Shown: positions 26,472-35,526 of the stretch, piece by piece | Numbering within the stretch: the stretch's first letter is position 1 | Layout: every line of letters begins with the position of its first letter | Assembly: GCA_963791945.1 (NCBI GenBank) | Contig: CAWBUD010000002.1 | Location: forward strand, 1,798,001 to 1,862,000 | Reading direction: 5' to 3' | Origin: PALSA-1003 sp963791945 | GTDB taxonomy: Bacteria > Pseudomonadota > Gammaproteobacteria > Burkholderiales > Casimicrobiaceae | DNA: 64,000 nt | Program-made: the position numbers and the translations under genes | Notes under the pieces: model-generated | Told to the model about the DNA's origin: nothing | Databases searched by the model: none | Seen by the model: only the letters and a program-made list of their open reading frames with translations

Positions 26472-26930
26472 TCATGGTCTCCGGGCGTTCGCAGGAAGCT
26501 GCATCCGCAGGACCTGCGCCCGCGATGGCTCCGCTTCGCCCATCGCTTCCGCCGTGATCGAAGCGATCTCACTGCGGTCCAGACCGATGTCGTGGAGCGT
26601 GCGGTCGTCGAGCGCCCGAAGCGCGTCTCGGGCAGCCGCAGCTCGCCGATGCTGCTGGTAGCGCGCGAGCAGACGGCGCGCGAGTGAGCTCAGGGCCTGG
26701 ACCGCGGCGCCCGCGATTTCGCCAAGCACGAACGCGCGATGGGCGCGTGCCGCGAGATAGAGCTCGTAGCTCGTCGGCCATTCGTCAGACGCCGTCGGCG
26801 GTTCCGCAAGGGCCGGGTCGTTACCGGCCGGCGCGAGCCGCGCGACAATCGTCGGGCCGTTGAGGCTTGGCACGCGCGGCGCCGCCTCGTCGAGAATCGC
26901 CAGATCTTCCATTTCGGTTGATGTGCTCAT
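26472..26930 (-). CDS. DUF1127-like C-terminal domain protein
   Basis: 152 residues from the ATG at 26930. The N-terminal half is variable and Ala/Pro-rich. The C-terminal 45 residues match the short DUF1127 helix pair (RDALRALDDRTLHDIGLDRS, with the L-x-D-I-G-L core). DUF1127 proteins are small stress-linked regulators, some of which bind RNA; this one has a long N-terminal addition and an interrupting Arg/Gln-rich helix. It is flanked on both sides by small genes of the same strand. Confidence 0.68.
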   Translation of the reverse strand: MSTSTEMEDLAILDEAAPRVPSLNGPTIVARLAPAGNDPALAEPPTASDEWPTSYELYLAARAHRAFVLGEIAGAAVQALSSLARRLLARYQQHRRAAAARDALRALDDRTLHDIGLDRSEIASITAEAMGEAEPSRAQVLRMQLPANARRP

Positions 26931-26982
26931 GGTTGTTTCAGTCGAAGACGCAATCGGAATCGACGGCAAGAGTCAGCCTGCT

Positions 26983-27264
26983 CTAGCGCGGTGAATCAGC
27001 CGACTCCGCGAGATATCCCGGCAGACCTCTCGCGCCCGCTGGCGCTGTCTTGACGCTCGCGGTCGGGGGCGCAGGTGATGCCACGGAGGCGGTGGATCCG
27101 TTGGGCGCGATAACATCGGCGGCATCGTGACCGGTCACGACACGTATCACGCCCGCGACCGCCAGATGCATTACGACGTAGAAAGCGAGCGCCATTGCGC
27201 CCATCCGGGCCGCCGCTTTCATGGCAGGCGAACCGGCGCCGTCATTCGGATCTCTCGTTTCCAC
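26983..27264 (-). CDS. Small membrane protein, unknown
   Basis: 93 residues from a GTG at 27264 with AGAAGGAGCGAGAAG upstream. One membrane span (MGAMALAFYVVMHLAVAGVIRVV) and an Ala/Pro/Ser-rich outside segment. No family recognised. It is divergent from the response regulator gene across a 254-base region that carries a GTTTC repeat. Confidence 0.45.
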   Translation of the reverse strand: METRDPNDGAGSPAMKAAARMGAMALAFYVVMHLAVAGVIRVVTGHDAADVIAPNGSTASVASPAPPTASVKTAPAGARGLPGYLAESADSPR

Positions 27265-27349
27265 CTTCTCGCTCCTTCTCTCGAAGTTCCTCAGCGATTC
27301 GCAGTCTATTGGCGCGGTGCAGCAGGGGAATTTCATCCGGTGCCTAATT

Positions 27350-27365
27350 TTGTTTCGTTTGTTTC
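27350..27365 (+). promoter_or_regulatory. GTTTC-GTTT-GTTTC direct repeat upstream of the response regulator operon
   Basis: Sequence TTGTTTCGTTTGTTTC, two GTTTC half-sites nine bases apart, stands out as AT-rich in this DNA. A 15/16 copy in opposite orientation lies just after the operon at 32408-32423. Spacing is near one helical turn, as for OmpR-family binding sites. Candidate autoregulatory site; unproven. Confidence 0.45.
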
Positions 27366-27518
27366 AGCGGTTCCTTCGGGCGCGTTGACGCGATGCGAGT
27401 CGGTTTATCCTTGGCGCCTCGACTCAGTCGCTCGCCATCGACCCACGACATGAAGACGCCGTTGCTGTACGATTTGCGGTTTCGTCCGACGGAGGCGATC
27501 GCCCCGCTTGCTCACGCG

Positions 27519-28253
27519 ATGCCGAGGACCCCGAATCCATCCGTGGACCCGAGAGCCACCATCCTCATCGTCGATGACGAGCCTGACGTGCGCGAGGTGC
27601 TCGAGGAGTACTTCCTCGCTCATGGCTACGCGGCCATCGGCGCCGAAAGCGCGGGCGCCGCGAAGGCGGCCGCGGCGACGCGAGCCGTCGATCTGGCACT
27701 GGTCGACATCAACATGCCCGGCGAGGACGGACTGAGCCTCGCGCGCCATCTGCGCGAGCGCTACGCATCGATCGCAATCATCATGCTGACCTCGGCTTCC
27801 ACGGTCGTCGACCGCATCGTGGGCCTCGAGATGGGAGCCGACGACTACGTCCCCAAGCCCTTCGATCCACGCGAGTTGATGGCGCGGGTGCGAAGCGTGC
27901 TGCGCCGCACGTCGCTCGCAGGTCGCGTCGACATCGGCGCCGAGCGCATTCGCGTCGGACGATGCGTGCTCGACATCGCCGCGCACCGACTCACGGACGA
28001 GAGCGGAGGCGAGGTGGCGATGTCGCCACTGGAATTCGACCTGCTGAGGGCGCTCGCGGAGAATCCGAACCGTGCGCTGTCGCGCGAGCGCATCCTGAAT
28101 CTGCACCAGCAAAGGGACTGGGATCCATCCGACCGCAGCGTGGATCTGCGCATCATGCGGCTGCGCAAGAAGATCGAGCCCGATCCCGAACAGCCGAGAT
28201 TCATCAGGACGATCCGCAACGAGGGTTACATCTTCGTTCCGGATGGAAAGTGA
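27519..28253 (+). CDS. OmpR/PhoB-family response regulator
   Basis: 244 residues from the ATG at 27519; an in-frame ATG at 27450 is possible. The receiver domain has the acidic pair in IVDDEPDVR, phospho-acceptor D63 in LVDINMPGEDG, the switch Thr in IIMLTSAS and the Lys in DYVPKPFDP. The C-terminal winged helix (MSPLEFDLLRALAEN, DRSVDLRIMRLRKKIE, IRNEGYIF) binds DNA. Its stop overlaps the start of the lipoprotein gene by 11 bases, and the hybrid kinase follows, forming one operon. Confidence 0.92.
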   Translation: MPRTPNPSVDPRATILIVDDEPDVREVLEEYFLAHGYAAIGAESAGAAKAAAATRAVDLALVDINMPGEDGLSLARHLRERYASIAIIMLTSASTVVDRIVGLEMGADDYVPKPFDPRELMARVRSVLRRTSLAGRVDIGAERIRVGRCVLDIAAHRLTDESGGEVAMSPLEFDLLRALAENPNRALSRERILNLHQQRDWDPSDRSVDLRIMRLRKKIEPDPEQPRFIRTIRNEGYIFVPDGK

Positions 28254-29238
28254 CGGTCGCATGCGCCGAAGCCCGGACCCGGCGAAGCATCTTTGGGCGC
28301 TGTCATGGCTGCTTCTGCTCTCGCTCGGCGGCTGCATGCGCCAGCCGGAGACGGCGTTGCGCATCGGCACGAACGTCTGGATCGGCAGCGAGCCGCTCTA
28401 CCTCGCGCGCGAACTGGGTCGCCTGGATCAGGCGACCGTGCAGCTCGTGGAATATCCATCGGCGAGCGAGGTCCTGCGCGCATTCCGCAATCAAGCCATC
28501 GATGGCATGGTCATCAGCCTCGACGAGCTGTTCGGACTTGCGGTCGACGGTTTGCAGCCTCGGATCGTGCTGGTCGTGGACGTATCGAACGGGGCCGACG
28601 TGGTCGTTGGCCGCCGCGGCATGCGGACGATGAGCGATCTCAAGGGCAAATCGGTCGCCGTGGAGAGCAGCGCGCTTGGCGCCTTCGTGCTGAGCCGGGC
28701 CCTGGCGCTCAACGCCATGCAGGCGAGCGACGTCAACGTCGTGCACCTCGAATCGAACGAGCAGCCGAGCGCTTTCGAGAAGGGCCAGGTCGATGGCGCC
28801 GTCACTTTCGACCCGTATCGCGACCAGTTCCTCCGGGCGGGAGCGGAGACGCTTTTCGACAGCAGTCGGATTCCGGGCGAAATTGTCGATCTGCTCGCGG
28901 TGCGCGCCGACTTGATCCAAAAGCGACCTGAGGCGATCCAGGCGCTCCTTAGCGGCTGGTTCGCCGCGCTCGACTACATGAAGCGCGACCCCATGGACGC
29001 GGCGCGCCGCATGGGAATTCGCCAGCAGACCACCGGAGAGCAATTCCTCGACGGACTGCGCGGCCTGCACATCCCGACCCGGGAGGAAAACCTGAGAATG
29101 CTCGGCGGAGCGAAGCCCGAGCTGGCGGTCACCGGACGCCGGCTGCTCTCACTCATGCTGGAAGCGAAGCTGCTGCCCGCCTCCATCGACATCGAGCAGG
29201 TGCTCGCACCCGGTCCGCTGGAGAGCATGAAAGAATGA
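28243..29238 (+). CDS. TauA/NMT1-like solute-binding lipoprotein, probable sensor partner
   Basis: 331 residues with a lipobox (LLSLGGC). The mature part matches the NMT1/TauA type of periplasmic binding protein: RIGTNVWIGSEPLYLARELG, then DLKGKSVAVESSALGAFVLS and QVDGAVTFDPYRD. Such proteins normally feed ABC importers of nitrate, sulfonates or pyrimidine precursors, but no permease or ATPase gene is present. Instead it is overlapped by the response regulator stop and by the kinase start (ATGA at 29235). It probably presents a ligand to the kinase periplasmic domain. Confidence 0.85.
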   Translation: MESDGRMRRSPDPAKHLWALSWLLLLSLGGCMRQPETALRIGTNVWIGSEPLYLARELGRLDQATVQLVEYPSASEVLRAFRNQAIDGMVISLDELFGLAVDGLQPRIVLVVDVSNGADVVVGRRGMRTMSDLKGKSVAVESSALGAFVLSRALALNAMQASDVNVVHLESNEQPSAFEKGQVDGAVTFDPYRDQFLRAGAETLFDSSRIPGEIVDLLAVRADLIQKRPEAIQALLSGWFAALDYMKRDPMDAARRMGIRQQTTGEQFLDGLRGLHIPTREENLRMLGGAKPELAVTGRRLLSLMLEAKLLPASIDIEQVLAPGPLESMKE

Positions 29239-32200
29239 ACCTGCGCGCTGGCGCACTGCCCGTTCCGGCGTCGCTGAAGTTCACGGTGCCGCTGGTCCTG
29301 CTGGTATTTGCCGCGACACTCAGTGCCGTGAACCTCCTTTATCACGTGCCGGAGGCCGAGCGCGGGGCGGAGGAAGACGGCCGGAGGCAGCTGGCGCAGG
29401 AGATGTCGCGGCTGCAGAGCACGCTGGAGTATCTGCTGCTCAAGGGCGACGTCGCGGGCGCCGAGCACGAGATCTCGGTGCTCGCGCACAACCACGACGT
29501 CACGCTGGCCGTGATGACCGACGACAAGAACGAAGTCATCGCGGCGACACGGCGGGCCTGGATCGGCCAGAAGATCGGCGACGTGCTGCCGCAGTTCGAC
29601 CTCGATCAGGCCGCAGCGGATATCCGCCAGCGCCGCGCCGGGATGACGATCGATTCGACCGGCAACGAGTTGCTCGGTCATGCCGGCGTCCTCATGGGAA
29701 GCGCGCATGACGAGCTGCGTCCTTCCCGGACCGGAAGCGTTTTCCTCGCCTACGATCTCCAGCGCTACAAGGCGGAAGCCCGCACGCAGGTCCTGCAGCA
29801 GTCGCTTTACTGGGCCGGCTGGGTGACGGCGCTCGCGCTGGGCATGTGGCTGGTGTTCCATTTCCTGCTGACCCGGCGCACCGCGCGGCTGGTGGAGGCC
29901 GCCGATCAGTTCGCTGCGGGAAACCTCGCCGCCCGCAGCGCGCTCAGCGGAACCGACGAGCTCGGCCGGCTGAGCCGAGCGTTCGACGCCATGGCGCTCG
30001 AAGTGGCGGAGACCCAGAACCGCCTGCGGCGGGACCTGGCGGAGCGCGCGCGGGTGCAGCGTGAGCTCGAGAACAGCGAAGCGAGGCTGCAGCAGATCCT
30101 GAACAATTCGACAGCCGTCGTGTTCGTGAAGGATATCGAGGGTCGATTCCTGTTCGTCAACCGCGAATTCGCGCGGCTGTTCCATCGGCGCCCGGAAGAA
30201 TTCGTGGGCAAGACCGAACGCGAGCGTTTCGCCGAAGATGCGCTGCAGGCATTCCGGGCCAACGATCTGCTGGTGCTTCAGCGCAATGAACCGATGCAGT
30301 TCGAGGAAACGGTGCCGCTGGACGACGGCCTGCATACCTACATTTCGGTCAAGTTCCCGCTGCACGATGCCAACGGCGTGGCGTACGCCGTCTGCGGCAT
30401 TTCCACCGACATCACCGAGCGCAAGCGTTCGGCCGAGGCGTTGCGGGTGTCGCAGGAGAGCTATCGGGAGATTTTCGACGCCTCCGAGGATGCGATTTTC
30501 GTGCACGACATCGAAACCGGGGCGATCATCGACGTAAACCTAAAGGCCTGCTCGACCTTCGGGTATTCGCGCGAGGAATTTCGGCACATCGACATCGGGA
30601 CGCTCGGCACGGGAGAACGGCCTTACACGCAGAAGGATGCGCTGGACCTGATCCACCGCGCTTCCGCCGGGGACGAGCTGCGCATCGAGTGGCATGGGAA
30701 GCGCAAGGACGGCAGCCTGTGCTGGCACGAGGTGTTCATCAAACGCGTCACCATCGGCGGACAGGACCGCGTGCTGGCGCTGGCTCGCGACATCACCGCA
30801 CGCAAGAAGGCAGAGGAGGCGTTGCGCGCCAGCGAGGAACAGTACCGCTCCATGTTCAACGCATCGATCGACGGACTGGCTCTATGCAACGCCGCCGGAG
30901 AGATCGTCGATACCAATCCCGCCCTCTCGCGGATCTACGGCTATGGCGAGCGCGAGTCCTCCACGCTGCCGCCCGGCGGTTGGGCTCGACAGTCGTATGG
31001 TCCTGGATTGATCCGGTCGGTCGCTGCCGGCGAGTCGATCTGCCAGGAAGTGTCGGCGCGGCGCAAGGACGGGTCCGCGCTCGAAGTCGAAGTGCACGGC
31101 GTGCCGATGCAGTATCGGGGTAAGCCCCATGTACTGACCATCACGCGGGACGTCACCGACAAGAAGCGCGCTGCGGCCGAGCTGGCACGGCAGCGCGAGT
31201 CCTCCTACCAGCGCGAGAAGCTGGCGGCGCTCGGGTCGCTGCTTGCTGGCGTCGCCCATGAGCTCAACAATCCGCTGTCCGTCGTGGTGGCACGAGCCGT
31301 ATTGCTCGAAGAGCAGGGCGATTCGGCGACCCAGGCCGCGGCTCTGAAGATTCGAACCGCCGCCGAGCGCTGCGCGCGGATCGTGCGAACGTTCCTCGCC
31401 ATGGCCCGGCAGCAGCGGCCGGAGCGCGGTCCGGTGCCCATCAACGATGTCGTGACCGCGGCGCTCGACATCACCGGGTATGCCATCACCACCAGCAGCA
31501 TCGAAGTGGATCTCGACCTGGCGGAGGACATTCCCCTGATAAACGCCGACGCCGATCAGCTCCACCAGGTGCTGCTCAACCTCGTCATCAACGCGCAGCA
31601 ATCGCTGCAGGATCACCCTCTGCCACGCCGGATACGCGTGCAAACCCGGTTCGATCCCGTCGCAGACGCGATCCGCATCCAGGTCGCCGACAACGGGCCC
31701 GGAATTCCGTCCCACCTTCGCGCGCGGATATTCGAGCCGTACTTCACCACCAAGCCCACCGGCGTTGGCACGGGCGTGGGGCTGGCGGTGAGCCTCGGCA
31801 TTGTCGAAGCTCACGACGGCACGCTGACGGTCGATTGCCCCGCGGGGGGGGGCGCCGTCTTCACGGTCGTGCTGCCCATTGCTTGCGTGCAGTCGGCCGG
31901 GACCGAAACCACGCCTTCCGAGGATCCCGACCCGAACCGCCGCACGGTGCTCGTCGTCGATGACGAGGCGGACATTCGCGAGGCGCTTTCCGAGATCCTG
32001 GCCGGCGCGCGCCACCGCGTCGTAACCGCCAGCTCCGGGCGCGAGGCATTGGAGCGCATGGCAGCCGCGCACTACGATGCGATTCTCACGGACATCCGCA
32101 TGCCGGATCTCGACGGCCGAGCTCTCTACCAGGAGATCGAGCGGCGCTGGCCCGGCCAGGCCGGCCGGGTCGTCTTCGTGACTGGAGATACGCTTGCGTC

Positions 32201-32306
32201 GGCGCTGCGCGAGTTCGTCACGCAGAGCGGCCGTCCGGTGATCGAGAAGCCTTTCCTGCCGAGCGAAGTCCGTCGCGTGGTCGCGGAGCTGCCATCGGGG
32301 AAATAG
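29235..32306 (+). CDS. Hybrid sensor histidine kinase: periplasmic domain-HAMP-PAS x3-HisKA-HATPase-REC
   Basis: 1023 residues. Two membrane spans (about 15-35 and 195-215) bracket a periplasmic sensor region, followed by HAMP (about 215-270), three PAS/PAC units (about 280-400, 405-525, 530-655), HisKA with phospho-His H675 (GVAHELNNPL), an ATPase domain with DNGPGIP and TGVGTGVGL boxes, and a C-terminal receiver with D953 (TDIRMPDLDG). It should phosphorylate the OmpR-type regulator encoded first in the operon, perhaps after the lipoprotein binds its ligand. The attached receiver may act as a phosphate sink or gate. Confidence 0.93.
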   Translation: MNLRAGALPVPASLKFTVPLVLLVFAATLSAVNLLYHVPEAERGAEEDGRRQLAQEMSRLQSTLEYLLLKGDVAGAEHEISVLAHNHDVTLAVMTDDKNEVIAATRRAWIGQKIGDVLPQFDLDQAAADIRQRRAGMTIDSTGNELLGHAGVLMGSAHDELRPSRTGSVFLAYDLQRYKAEARTQVLQQSLYWAGWVTALALGMWLVFHFLLTRRTARLVEAADQFAAGNLAARSALSGTDELGRLSRAFDAMALEVAETQNRLRRDLAERARVQRELENSEARLQQILNNSTAVVFVKDIEGRFLFVNREFARLFHRRPEEFVGKTERERFAEDALQAFRANDLLVLQRNEPMQFEETVPLDDGLHTYISVKFPLHDANGVAYAVCGISTDITERKRSAEALRVSQESYREIFDASEDAIFVHDIETGAIIDVNLKACSTFGYSREEFRHIDIGTLGTGERPYTQKDALDLIHRASAGDELRIEWHGKRKDGSLCWHEVFIKRVTIGGQDRVLALARDITARKKAEEALRASEEQYRSMFNASIDGLALCNAAGEIVDTNPALSRIYGYGERESSTLPPGGWARQSYGPGLIRSVAAGESICQEVSARRKDGSALEVEVHGVPMQYRGKPHVLTITRDVTDKKRAAAELARQRESSYQREKLAALGSLLAGVAHELNNPLSVVVARAVLLEEQGDSATQAAALKIRTAAERCARIVRTFLAMARQQRPERGPVPINDVVTAALDITGYAITTSSIEVDLDLAEDIPLINADADQLHQVLLNLVINAQQSLQDHPLPRRIRVQTRFDPVADAIRIQVADNGPGIPSHLRARIFEPYFTTKPTGVGTGVGLAVSLGIVEAHDGTLTVDCPAGGGAVFTVVLPIACVQSAGTETTPSEDPDPNRRTVLVVDDEADIREALSEILAGARHRVVTASSGREALERMAAAHYDAILTDIRMPDLDGRALYQEIERRWPGQAGRVVFVTGDTLASALREFVTQSGRPVIEKPFLPSEVRRVVAELPSGK

Positions 32307-32385
32307 CACGGCATGTCGAAGGCATGCCGGCCGCAAAAACATCGAGGCGTCGAAGACGACACCTGCGTAACGCGCCAATGCCCGA

Positions 32386-32423
32386 TCGTTTCGTCTGCCG
32401 CGCGCGTGAGACAAACGAAACAA
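32386..32423. promoter_or_regulatory. Inverted GTTTCGT arms with a second GTTTC-N4-GTCTC repeat
   Basis: On the minus strand 32408-32423 reads TTGTTTCGTTTGTCTC, 15 of 16 bases like the site at 27350. A plus-strand GTTTCGTCTG arm at 32388 can pair with it (seven-base stem). It lies between the kinase stop and the exported-protein gene at 32582. It could be a second response-regulator site or a terminator. Nothing else is seen in the 275-base gap. Confidence 0.4.
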
Positions 32424-32581
32424 GAATGGCTCCGCGGTGAAGTTCGCCTGACGCATCCGCTCATTAGACTGCAGTGCTTCCGCGGGCACCCTGTCGAATG
32501 TGTCGACAGCACCGCAAATTGCCCGTGCTGTCGGGCGCGCCGCGGAATCACACCCGCCCCATAACTTGATTCGGAGAACTC

Positions 32582-33103
32582 ATGCAAACGTGGTTACGTA
32601 AGTCATTGATCGTATCCGGGCTCGCGCTCGGCTTGGCCGCGATCGGCCAGAACGCCAGCGCCGATCCGGTCGATACCCTTCGCTGGCAGTCAGTCATCGG
32701 CATCATCCAGGGTGGCAACGTCGTCGGCACCGGAACCGGAGCGGTAACCGGCGTCCCGGGCCCGTGGTCGGCCCTTGGCGGAAGCGTCAAGGTCGATCTG
32801 GACAAAGGACAAGTCAGTTTCAGCACCAACGGCCTCGTGTTCGCTGCCGGCAATACGATCGGCACGACGGGAACCGTCCTTCAGGTCAAGGGGACGCTCG
32901 TCTGCGATACGGACGGCAGCGCTTCCGGCGGCAACTCCTTCGTCAGGGACACGCCGCTCGTGGATCTCGACGATCAGGGCGACGCTCATTTCAGCGGCAA
33001 CGTCGGTGCGTTACCCGCCGTGTGTGCGACCGAACCCGACGTCGCCTTTCTGATCCGAACGGCCAGCGGCCGATGGATCGGCAATGGTACGGTTCTCCGG
33101 TAG
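32582..33103 (+). CDS. Exported beta-rich protein of unknown function
   Basis: 173 residues after GGAGAACTC. A signal peptide ends near NASADP. The mature protein is Gly/Thr/Val-rich with a predicted beta fold, two cysteines (LVCDTDGSA and AVCATEPD), and repeating segments such as GSVKVDLDKGQVSF and GNTIGTTGTVLQVKGTLV. I recall similar uncharacterised exported proteins in many bacteria, but no function. It follows a GTTTC-type site shared with the two-component operon, so it may be that system's output. A strong hairpin follows. Confidence 0.7.
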   Translation: MQTWLRKSLIVSGLALGLAAIGQNASADPVDTLRWQSVIGIIQGGNVVGTGTGAVTGVPGPWSALGGSVKVDLDKGQVSFSTNGLVFAAGNTIGTTGTVLQVKGTLVCDTDGSASGGNSFVRDTPLVDLDDQGDAHFSGNVGALPAVCATEPDVAFLIRTASGRWIGNGTVLR

Positions 33104-33135
33104 ACGTCGGATCCAAAGCCGGCGTCGGCACGGAA

Positions 33136-33160
33136 CGCGGGGGCGGAAGACGCCCCCGCG
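33136..33160 (+). terminator. Intrinsic-type hairpin after the exported beta-rich protein gene
   Basis: Perfect ten-base stem CGCGGGGGCG / CGCCCCCGCG with loop GAAGA, 32 bases beyond the stop. The T-tract is weak (TCTAAT). Confidence 0.7.
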
Positions 33161-33221
33161 TCTAATGGGCTGTCGCTCGCCCCGTTGACCCACCCGAGAA
33201 GCGAGAGAAAGGAACCACCGA

Positions 33222-33818
33222 ATGACCTTCAAGTTCATCATATCCTTGCTGGCGCTCGTCGTTTCGGCGTGCGCGAGCGTGCAGAGCCCTGCTCCCACGG
33301 TCGATGTGCCCGATGAGCTCAAACCGAGCGCGAGCGAATCGCTGGCCACGATCGCTGCCGCACGAGGCGTTCAGATCTATGAATGCCGGGCAGCGAAAGA
33401 TCGGCCCGGTACCTACGAATGGGCTTTTGTCGCTCCCGAGGCAGAGCTCTTCGACGCCAGAGGAAAAAAGATCGGCCGGCATTATGCCGGTCCCCATTGG
33501 GAATCCGTCGACGGCAGCAGGATCGTCGGTACCGTGAAGGGGCGGGCCGAGGCGATGCAGCCCGATGCCGTACCTTGGCTGCTGCTTGCGACGAAATCGG
33601 TCGGCTCGCAGGGTGCCTTCAGCAAGGTGAGCAGCGTACAGCGCGTGAACACCGTTGGCGGCGTGGCGCCTAAATCGGGTTGTTCGCAATCCCAGCTCGG
33701 GATGAGCGTACGGATGCCCTACACCGCGGATTATTACTTCCTGGCACAGAAGACCGACGCGCAGCCGCAACTCGACGTCTCGCAAGACCCGGTGGGGAAA
33801 CCTGTAGCCGCATACTGA
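33222..33818 (+). CDS. DUF3455 family exported protein
   Basis: 198 residues. A short signal with a lipobox-like LVVSAC is followed by the DUF3455 pattern: VPDELKPSASESL, GVQIYECRA, YEWAFVAPEAELFD, GPHWESVDGS, VPWLLLATKS and VQRVNTVGGVAP. The function of the family is unknown; members are widespread in soil proteobacteria. It lies 11 bases before a GNAT gene on the same strand and may be co-transcribed. Confidence 0.82.
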   Translation: MTFKFIISLLALVVSACASVQSPAPTVDVPDELKPSASESLATIAAARGVQIYECRAAKDRPGTYEWAFVAPEAELFDARGKKIGRHYAGPHWESVDGSRIVGTVKGRAEAMQPDAVPWLLLATKSVGSQGAFSKVSSVQRVNTVGGVAPKSGCSQSQLGMSVRMPYTADYYFLAQKTDAQPQLDVSQDPVGKPVAAY

Positions 33819-33829
33819 TCGGCAAGAAC

Positions 33830-34399
33830 ATGACCGTCGTCGTCCAACGCCTAAGCGAAGACCTGCGCCCCCTGCTCCTGGCGCATTTCCTTTCGCTGCC
33901 GGCGACGGACCGCCGCCTGCGTTTCGGCACCGCGCTCGTTCCCCGCATGATCGCCGCCTATGTCGAGCGGCTCGACTTTGGACGCGACGCGGTCTTTGGC
34001 GTTCTCGACGACGATCTCGCGCTCGCGGGCGTGGTCCATGTTGCATTGGAGAATCAACAGGCGGAGCTCGGATTGTCGGTACTGCCCGCGCACCGCCGCC
34101 GCGGCGTCGGCGGCGCCCTGTTCAGGCGCGCCTGTGAGCACGCGCGCAACCGGTGCATATCCAGGCTTTGCATGCAATATCTTTCCACGAATGCGGCGAT
34201 CATGCGCATGGCCCGAAGCTTCGACATGGACATCGTATCGTTCGGCGTAGAAACGGCGGCTCGACTCGGGCTGCCCGAACCTTCCACCACGTCGATCGTG
34301 GGAGAATTCGTGACGGATACCTTCGCGGCACTCGACAGCACGGTCAAGGCGTTTCTCGCCGGATGGCGGTATCGGCGCAATGCCGGCGGCACGGCGTAG
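33830..34399 (+). CDS. GNAT family N-acetyltransferase
   Basis: 189 residues from the ATG at 33830. The acetyl-CoA loop is visible in LGLSVLPAHRRRGVGGALFRRACEHA, with the R-x2-G-x-G-x-A/G pattern as RRGVGG. The substrate is unknown. The N-terminal half (DRRLRFGTALVPRMIAAYVERLD) resembles a subgroup common in betaproteobacteria. It may form a unit with the upstream DUF3455 gene. Confidence 0.82.
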   Translation: MTVVVQRLSEDLRPLLLAHFLSLPATDRRLRFGTALVPRMIAAYVERLDFGRDAVFGVLDDDLALAGVVHVALENQQAELGLSVLPAHRRRGVGGALFRRACEHARNRCISRLCMQYLSTNAAIMRMARSFDMDIVSFGVETAARLGLPEPSTTSIVGEFVTDTFAALDSTVKAFLAGWRYRRNAGGTA

Positions 34400-34583
34400 T
34401 GATCGGTTTCGGTTGGATCGCGGTCGTCGCGCCTTGCTCGGTCCGGGCTCGGATCGCGCTCGTCGCCCATTGCCTCGTCCCGAAGACGGGCCTTTACTAG
34501 CTTCGTGCACGCAAAGAAAATGGAGAGCCGGGGTGCTTTGGACCTGTTGGGCCGTTCCCGGACCGTCTTCGATAGGAAGTGCC

Positions 34584-35441
34584 ATGAAACGCGTGCTTGT
34601 CGTCGGGATGAACAAGACCGGGACGACGATCGTCGCTTCGGTGATTCACAATTCCATACCCTACGCACGCCTCTTCGTCGAGCCCCAAAGCATCGGGTTG
34701 TTCGAGAAGCTGGGGAAAGTCGACGCGCCGTGGGTGGTCAAGATACTGTACGAGCACTGGTTGCACCGGCCGTTCCTGCTGAAGGGGATCGTCCGCGGCG
34801 AAACGCACTTTCGTCCGAATAAGGCCGTCGCGATCATCCGCGACCCTCGTGACCAATTGATAAGCGCCTTGATGTACCGCGCCTACAACTGCGTGCTCGA
34901 GGGAGCGGACGAATCGCAAGTCAACGCATGGGTTGAAATCGTTCGCGACAAGGAAGCGAACCCCGAGAAATACTCGGTCGTCAGTCTGATCGGTCGTCTG
35001 GCGAACATATTCAACGTCGGTGACACGGCTGATTCGTTTTTCGAAACGTTTATCACCTACTCGAGCTGGATCGACCAGAACCGGGATGATTTCCATGTTC
35101 TGAGGTACGAGGATTTCGTCGCCCGGAACACCTCCGCGCTGTCGGCTTACCTCGGCGTCGAGCTGTCGACCGAGGGCGAGGTCGCCCACAGGTATCGGCG
35201 GGTCGCGCGGACCAGGCGGTCGGGCGCATGGCGCACGCTCATGCTGCCGCAGGATGTCGCCTACCTGAGGGAGCGATATGGCGCGGCGCTCCAACAGCAG
35301 GGCTACAGCGACTGGGAGATCCGCCCCGCGAAGCCCGACCCCGCAGAGGGCTCCGATTACATTCTCAGAATCACCGGCGAGGCATTCAAATCGGTTCGGC
35401 AGGAGCCTGACCAGCCGTTGACCCTGCCGACGGATCAGTGA
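34584..35441 (+). CDS. Sulfotransferase-like protein
   Basis: 285 residues from the ATG at 34584, which has AGGAAG seven bases upstream. The N-terminal loop VLVVGMNKTGTTIVAS fits the 5'-phosphosulfate-binding motif, and AVAIIRDPRDQLISALMYR fits the 3'-phosphate-binding motif of PAPS-dependent sulfotransferases. The remainder is helical with the usual YEDFV segment. The acceptor is unknown; polysaccharide, lipid or small-molecule targets are all possible. Neighbours do not form an obvious sulfation cluster. Confidence 0.72.
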   Translation: MKRVLVVGMNKTGTTIVASVIHNSIPYARLFVEPQSIGLFEKLGKVDAPWVVKILYEHWLHRPFLLKGIVRGETHFRPNKAVAIIRDPRDQLISALMYRAYNCVLEGADESQVNAWVEIVRDKEANPEKYSVVSLIGRLANIFNVGDTADSFFETFITYSSWIDQNRDDFHVLRYEDFVARNTSALSAYLGVELSTEGEVAHRYRRVARTRRSGAWRTLMLPQDVAYLRERYGAALQQQGYSDWEIRPAKPDPAEGSDYILRITGEAFKSVRQEPDQPLTLPTDQ

Positions 35442-35526
35442 TATTGGGTAGTCGTGAGCGATCCGGCGCGGGGACCGTCGAGGCCCGGGGCCGGTCTGGT
35501 GCGCAGTCGAATCGGGAGAGCGCAAA

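Noticed and set aside
28974..30506. 510-codon minus-strand frame opposite the hybrid kinase
   Set aside because: No domain, and opposite a well-supported kinase with intact motifs.
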